Shown: piece after piece, positions 61,461 through 64,000 of the stretch
How the letters are laid out: each line of letters starts with the position of its first letter
Position numbering within the stretch: the first letter of the stretch is position 1
Assembly: GCA_938743325.2 (NCBI GenBank)
Contig: OW568876.1
Span: forward strand, 124,001 to 188,000
DNA length: 64,000 nt
Origin: Pycnococcus provasolii
Lineage: Eukaryota; Chlorophyta; Pseudoscourfieldiophyceae; Pseudoscourfieldiales; Pycnococcaceae
Direction: 5' to 3'
Notes under the pieces: generated by a model
What the model was told of the DNA's origin: nothing
What the model saw: only the letters and a program-made list of their open reading frames with translations
Databases searched by the model: none
Program-made: the position numbers and the translations under genes

Positions 61461-64000
61461 ATGGCTTCCAATGCACCCGAGTCCGTCGTTCTCGAGGAGG
61501 AAGTCGACGAGAACTACGAACCTACGCGTGACGAAATCGTCGAGTACGCGAAGTGGCTCGGCATGGACATACAGAAAGAAACGGACCTCTTCTGGATCGC
61601 AAGAGAAGGACTCAAGGCGCCACTCCCGAAGCACTGGAAGCCGTGCAAGGCGCCGGAAGGTGGGAAAGACGGTGGAGAAATATACTACTTCAACTTCTCA
61701 TCAGGTGAAAGCACGTGGGAACACCCGTGCGACGAGTACTATCGAAAGGTGTACGCAGAAGAAAAGGCCAAGTGGGAAGCGCGTGGAAAGGTGTCAGGGG
61801 GCAGTAGCAGTGCGGCATCCGCAACCGCGAGCGCGTCCAAGACATCTTCTTCGGCGAACACAACGGCAAAGGCCAAACAAGCTTCGTCCGCGTCGAACAA
61901 GCCGTCAACATCGACAGCGGGCTCGGCGGAACTCGCACCGCTCAAGAAAAAGGCGCCAGCACCCCTCGACGCACCCGCAAGACTTGCAAGCCTCGGCACG
62001 AGCTTGAACGAACCTGCCACCGCTAAAACAACGGCAGGCTCCAATCTTTCAGCCACAAGCTCGTCGGGAGACATCTTGCTTGGGAGCAAAAGCCTTAAGT
62101 CCAAACCGCTTGGTGGCCCCACGGCGACCACGTCGTCAAAGCAAGCACAGGATGCTGCACCGGCTGCAGCCACGGCCACAACCACCAGCACCACCGCATC
62201 CCAAAATAAGCAGCAGCAGGAGGCTTCCGCCGCCGAGCGACGGCGCGTGGAGGCTGAGCATGCCGCATCCATGCGAGCGCTCGAGTCCGAACTGCAGAGG
62301 AAGAAGGAGGCTGCTGAACGCGACTTCGACGAGCGATACCGCAAGTGGGTCGCGGAGGCTGAGGCGTCGGCGGAACAGCGCAAGCGAAACGCGGAGTCGG
62401 AACTCGGCGACAGCATGCGTGCGCATCGCGAAAAGCTGACAAGGCGAGAGGACGAGGAGCGGAACGAGCTGCAGCGAAGCCATCGCCGCATCATGGACGC
62501 GCTTGAAAGGGAGCAGTCAGAGGACGTGGAGCGCGTGCGAGCGACGCATGCTGAGAACTTACGCCGTCGTGAGCGTGAAATCGAGGAGGAGAGCCGCAGG
62601 ACACTCGACAAGCTGGAAAGGGAGCTTCAGGAAAAGGAGAAGGAGGCGCGTGCACGTATCGAAACGGCCAGTAACCTGAGCTCCGCGGAGGCGACGGCCC
62701 GCGCCCAGACGAGCCACGAGGGTGCCGTGAGGGAGCTCGAGGCTGACTTGTCCCGTCGTCGATCGGAGCTTGAGAAAAAGCACGCCCGAGATCTCGCTGA
62801 TCTCGAGTCGGCGAATGCCTCAAAGCTGCTTGCGGCCACAGAGGCGGCGAAGGAGGAGGCGCAGGCTCATGAGCGCAAGCTCCGCGATAGCATGGAGGCG
62901 AAGGCGCGCGCGACGCTGGCGGCGGAGGAGTCATCCATGCTGGAGCGTATGCGCGCCGAGATGCGCTCTCGCGTTCAGGAGCAGGTGCGCCGAGAAGAGC
63001 AGGAGGCGAGTGACGCAGGCAGTCGATCGGCACGAGCGAGCGTGGCAAGCGATCAAGCCTCCCTCGACGCGGAACGCGACCAGATGCGCCGCGAGCATGA
63101 CGCGGCAATGTCTCGCCTGAAATCAGAGATGGAAACCGCGAAGGCGGAGGCGAAGCGTGTCAGAGCGGAAGCGGACGCGGCGGAGGCAGAGGCGAAGGCG
63201 AGGCGGCGTGCGGCGGAGGCGGAGGCGAGGCGTGCTGAAGATGAGGCGGCAGAGGCTGCCCGCCGCGCGGCGCTCACGACGAACACGAACACCGTCACCA
63301 CGGCTGCAGCAGCAACAGCACCACCACCACCTCCAACCGCAGCCGCCACGGCTGCGCAGGCGTCCCCTTCGCTTATGCTGGAGACGGAGCGCACAAAGAT
63401 CATCGAGGAGGCTCGGCGCATGGCACGCCAAGAGGCAGCTGAGGCGGTGGCTCGAGAGAGGAGGCGACAAGGCACGTCGTCTTCTGCGACGGCACGTGCT
63501 CTCGACGACTCCCTGCTCGATACGACCGACGGAGGTCCAGCAGCGGGACAAGCGGAAGGTGCGAGCGTGGAGCTTGTTGGTGACGTTCTCGAGGCGATCG
63601 AACCTGCTTTGGGGGATCTCGTGCACGGGCTCGACGAGGGCGCTGCTTCTGCCGCAGCTCTTGCGAAGGAGGGCACCTTCCAGCGCAACCTAGGCGATTA
63701 CCTGCTCAACCAGAAGAGATTCCTGAGAGAACGCTTTGCCCTCATCCAGCGAAGTCGTGCGGACTGGATGACTAGCATGAAGGCGCTTGCCCGCGAACCC
63801 GATCCCACGGAGCGCGAGAAGCGGTACCGAGTTCAGCTTCTAGTCAAGGACGCACTAGACAACCAGGCGCGCCGCCTCAACGAGGATGTTCGGCAGCTTA
63901 AGGCTTTACGGCGATTTGCGGGCGGAAAGGGTGCCAGCGTGCATTCTTCCTTGGAAACTGAGGGAGTGGACGGCATGGAGGACGACATGGATGGCGGGGT
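61461..64000 (+). CDS. CEP164: CEP164-like basal body transition-fibre protein, 3' end cut by window edge
   Basis: CEP164 sits on distal appendages (transition fibres) of the basal body and is needed for membrane docking and ciliogenesis. The N-terminus is diagnostic: NYEPTRDEIVEYAKWLGMD, then DLFWIAREGLKAPLPKHWKPC, then a WW domain (about residues 54-90) with GEIYYFNFSSGESTWEHPCDEYYRK. A Ser/Thr/Ala linker (about 110-255) is followed by a very long Arg/Glu/Ala coiled coil (about 260-600) with a Thr/Ala/Pro break. A segment follows (ALDDSLLD, then LNQKRFLRERFALIQRSRADWM) also seen in CEP164 proteins. The frame is open at 64000 (846 codons so far). A (GT)n microsatellite abuts the start codon. 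Confidence 0.93.
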   Translation, partial: MASNAPESVVLEEEVDENYEPTRDEIVEYAKWLGMDIQKETDLFWIAREGLKAPLPKHWKPCKAPEGGKDGGEIYYFNFSSGESTWEHPCDEYYRKVYAEEKAKWEARGKVSGGSSSAASATASASKTSSSANTTAKAKQASSASNKPSTSTAGSAELAPLKKKAPAPLDAPARLASLGTSLNEPATAKTTAGSNLSATSSSGDILLGSKSLKSKPLGGPTATTSSKQAQDAAPAAATATTTSTTASQNKQQQEASAAERRRVEAEHAASMRALESELQRKKEAAERDFDERYRKWVAEAEASAEQRKRNAESELGDSMRAHREKLTRREDEERNELQRSHRRIMDALEREQSEDVERVRATHAENLRRREREIEEESRRTLDKLERELQEKEKEARARIETASNLSSAEATARAQTSHEGAVRELEADLSRRRSELEKKHARDLADLESANASKLLAATEAAKEEAQAHERKLRDSMEAKARATLAAEESSMLERMRAEMRSRVQEQVRREEQEASDAGSRSARASVASDQASLDAERDQMRREHDAAMSRLKSEMETAKAEAKRVRAEADAAEAEAKARRRAAEAEARRAEDEAAEAARRAALTTNTNTVTTAAAATAPPPPPTAAATAAQASPSLMLETERTKIIEEARRMARQEAAEAVARERRRQGTSSSATARALDDSLLDTTDGGPAAGQAEGASVELVGDVLEAIEPALGDLVHGLDEGAASAAALAKEGTFQRNLGDYLLNQKRFLRERFALIQRSRADWMTSMKALAREPDPTEREKRYRVQLLVKDALDNQARRLNEDVRQLKALRRFAGGKGASVHSSLETEGVDGMEDDMDGG

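Noticed and set aside
62491-63108. A 205-residue minus-strand ORF within the CEP164 region
   Set aside because: It is a Pro/Arg/Ser-rich shadow of the coiled-coil coding region.

Overview
The window is nuclear DNA from a small, compact-genome green alga (a prasinophyte-grade chlorophyte is my inference; a Pycnococcus-like organism is possible but unproven). The evidence is PsbO with a two-part plastid/thylakoid leader, a NOL-type short-chain dehydrogenase, a CCT-domain regulator, a carotenoid cleavage oxygenase and a plastid-type CBM20 starch-binding protein, next to ordinary eukaryotic genes. Genes are mostly single long GC-rich ORFs with short AT-richer spacers. Only psbO shows a clear coding intron, and two 5'-UTR introns are suspected. 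Short TTAGGG/CCCTAA runs sit in many spacers, which suggests a TTAGGG-type telomere repeat.

Layout, left to right: an unrecognised membrane protein cut by the left edge (-); RIO2 kinase (+); a thioesterase-like alpha/beta hydrolase (-); Tudor-SN (-); a SET-domain methyltransferase (+); a small multi-span membrane protein (-); PEX16 (+); a Doa10/MARCH6-type E3 ligase (-); a glycosyltransferase 2 with a coiled-coil tail (-); a CBM20 coiled-coil protein (-); a retroelement fossil (-); an unknown 339-residue protein (+); a carotenoid oxygenase (-); a small uncertain ORF and a reverse-transcriptase fossil (+); leucyl aminopeptidase (+); SMARCAL1-like helicase (-); SERCA-type Ca2+ ATPase (+); a secreted Cys-rich protein (-); the axonemal dynein factor IC97/CASC1 (+); a CCT-domain protein (-); a small secreted protein (-); psbO (+); a BNR/sialidase-like type II membrane protein (+); a candidate axonemal microtubule inner protein (-); an FAD monooxygenase-like protein (+); a GH30 glucosylceramidase with an inserted lectin domain (+); a large membrane-anchored protein (-); a thylakoid-lumen protein (-); the NOL-like SDR (+); WDR82/Swd2 (-); and a CEP164 homologue cut by the right edge (+).

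Ten gene pairs are convergent, with 28 to 214 nt between stop codons. Three genes (IC97, the candidate inner protein, CEP164) point to a flagellum at some life stage. Several genes serve the plastid (PsbO, SDR, lumen protein, CBM20 protein, possibly the SET methyltransferase).

The most novel signal is the adjacent, co-oriented GT2 / CBM20 pair. Their C-terminal coiled coils share a module of about 50 residues that is roughly half identical, which suggests a two-protein system for glucan or glycan work that meets through a common tail. Other notable points are a ricin-type lectin inserted inside the GH30 beta-domain, two enzyme-family members lacking their expected catalytic residues, and two short DNA motifs that recur in the spacers.
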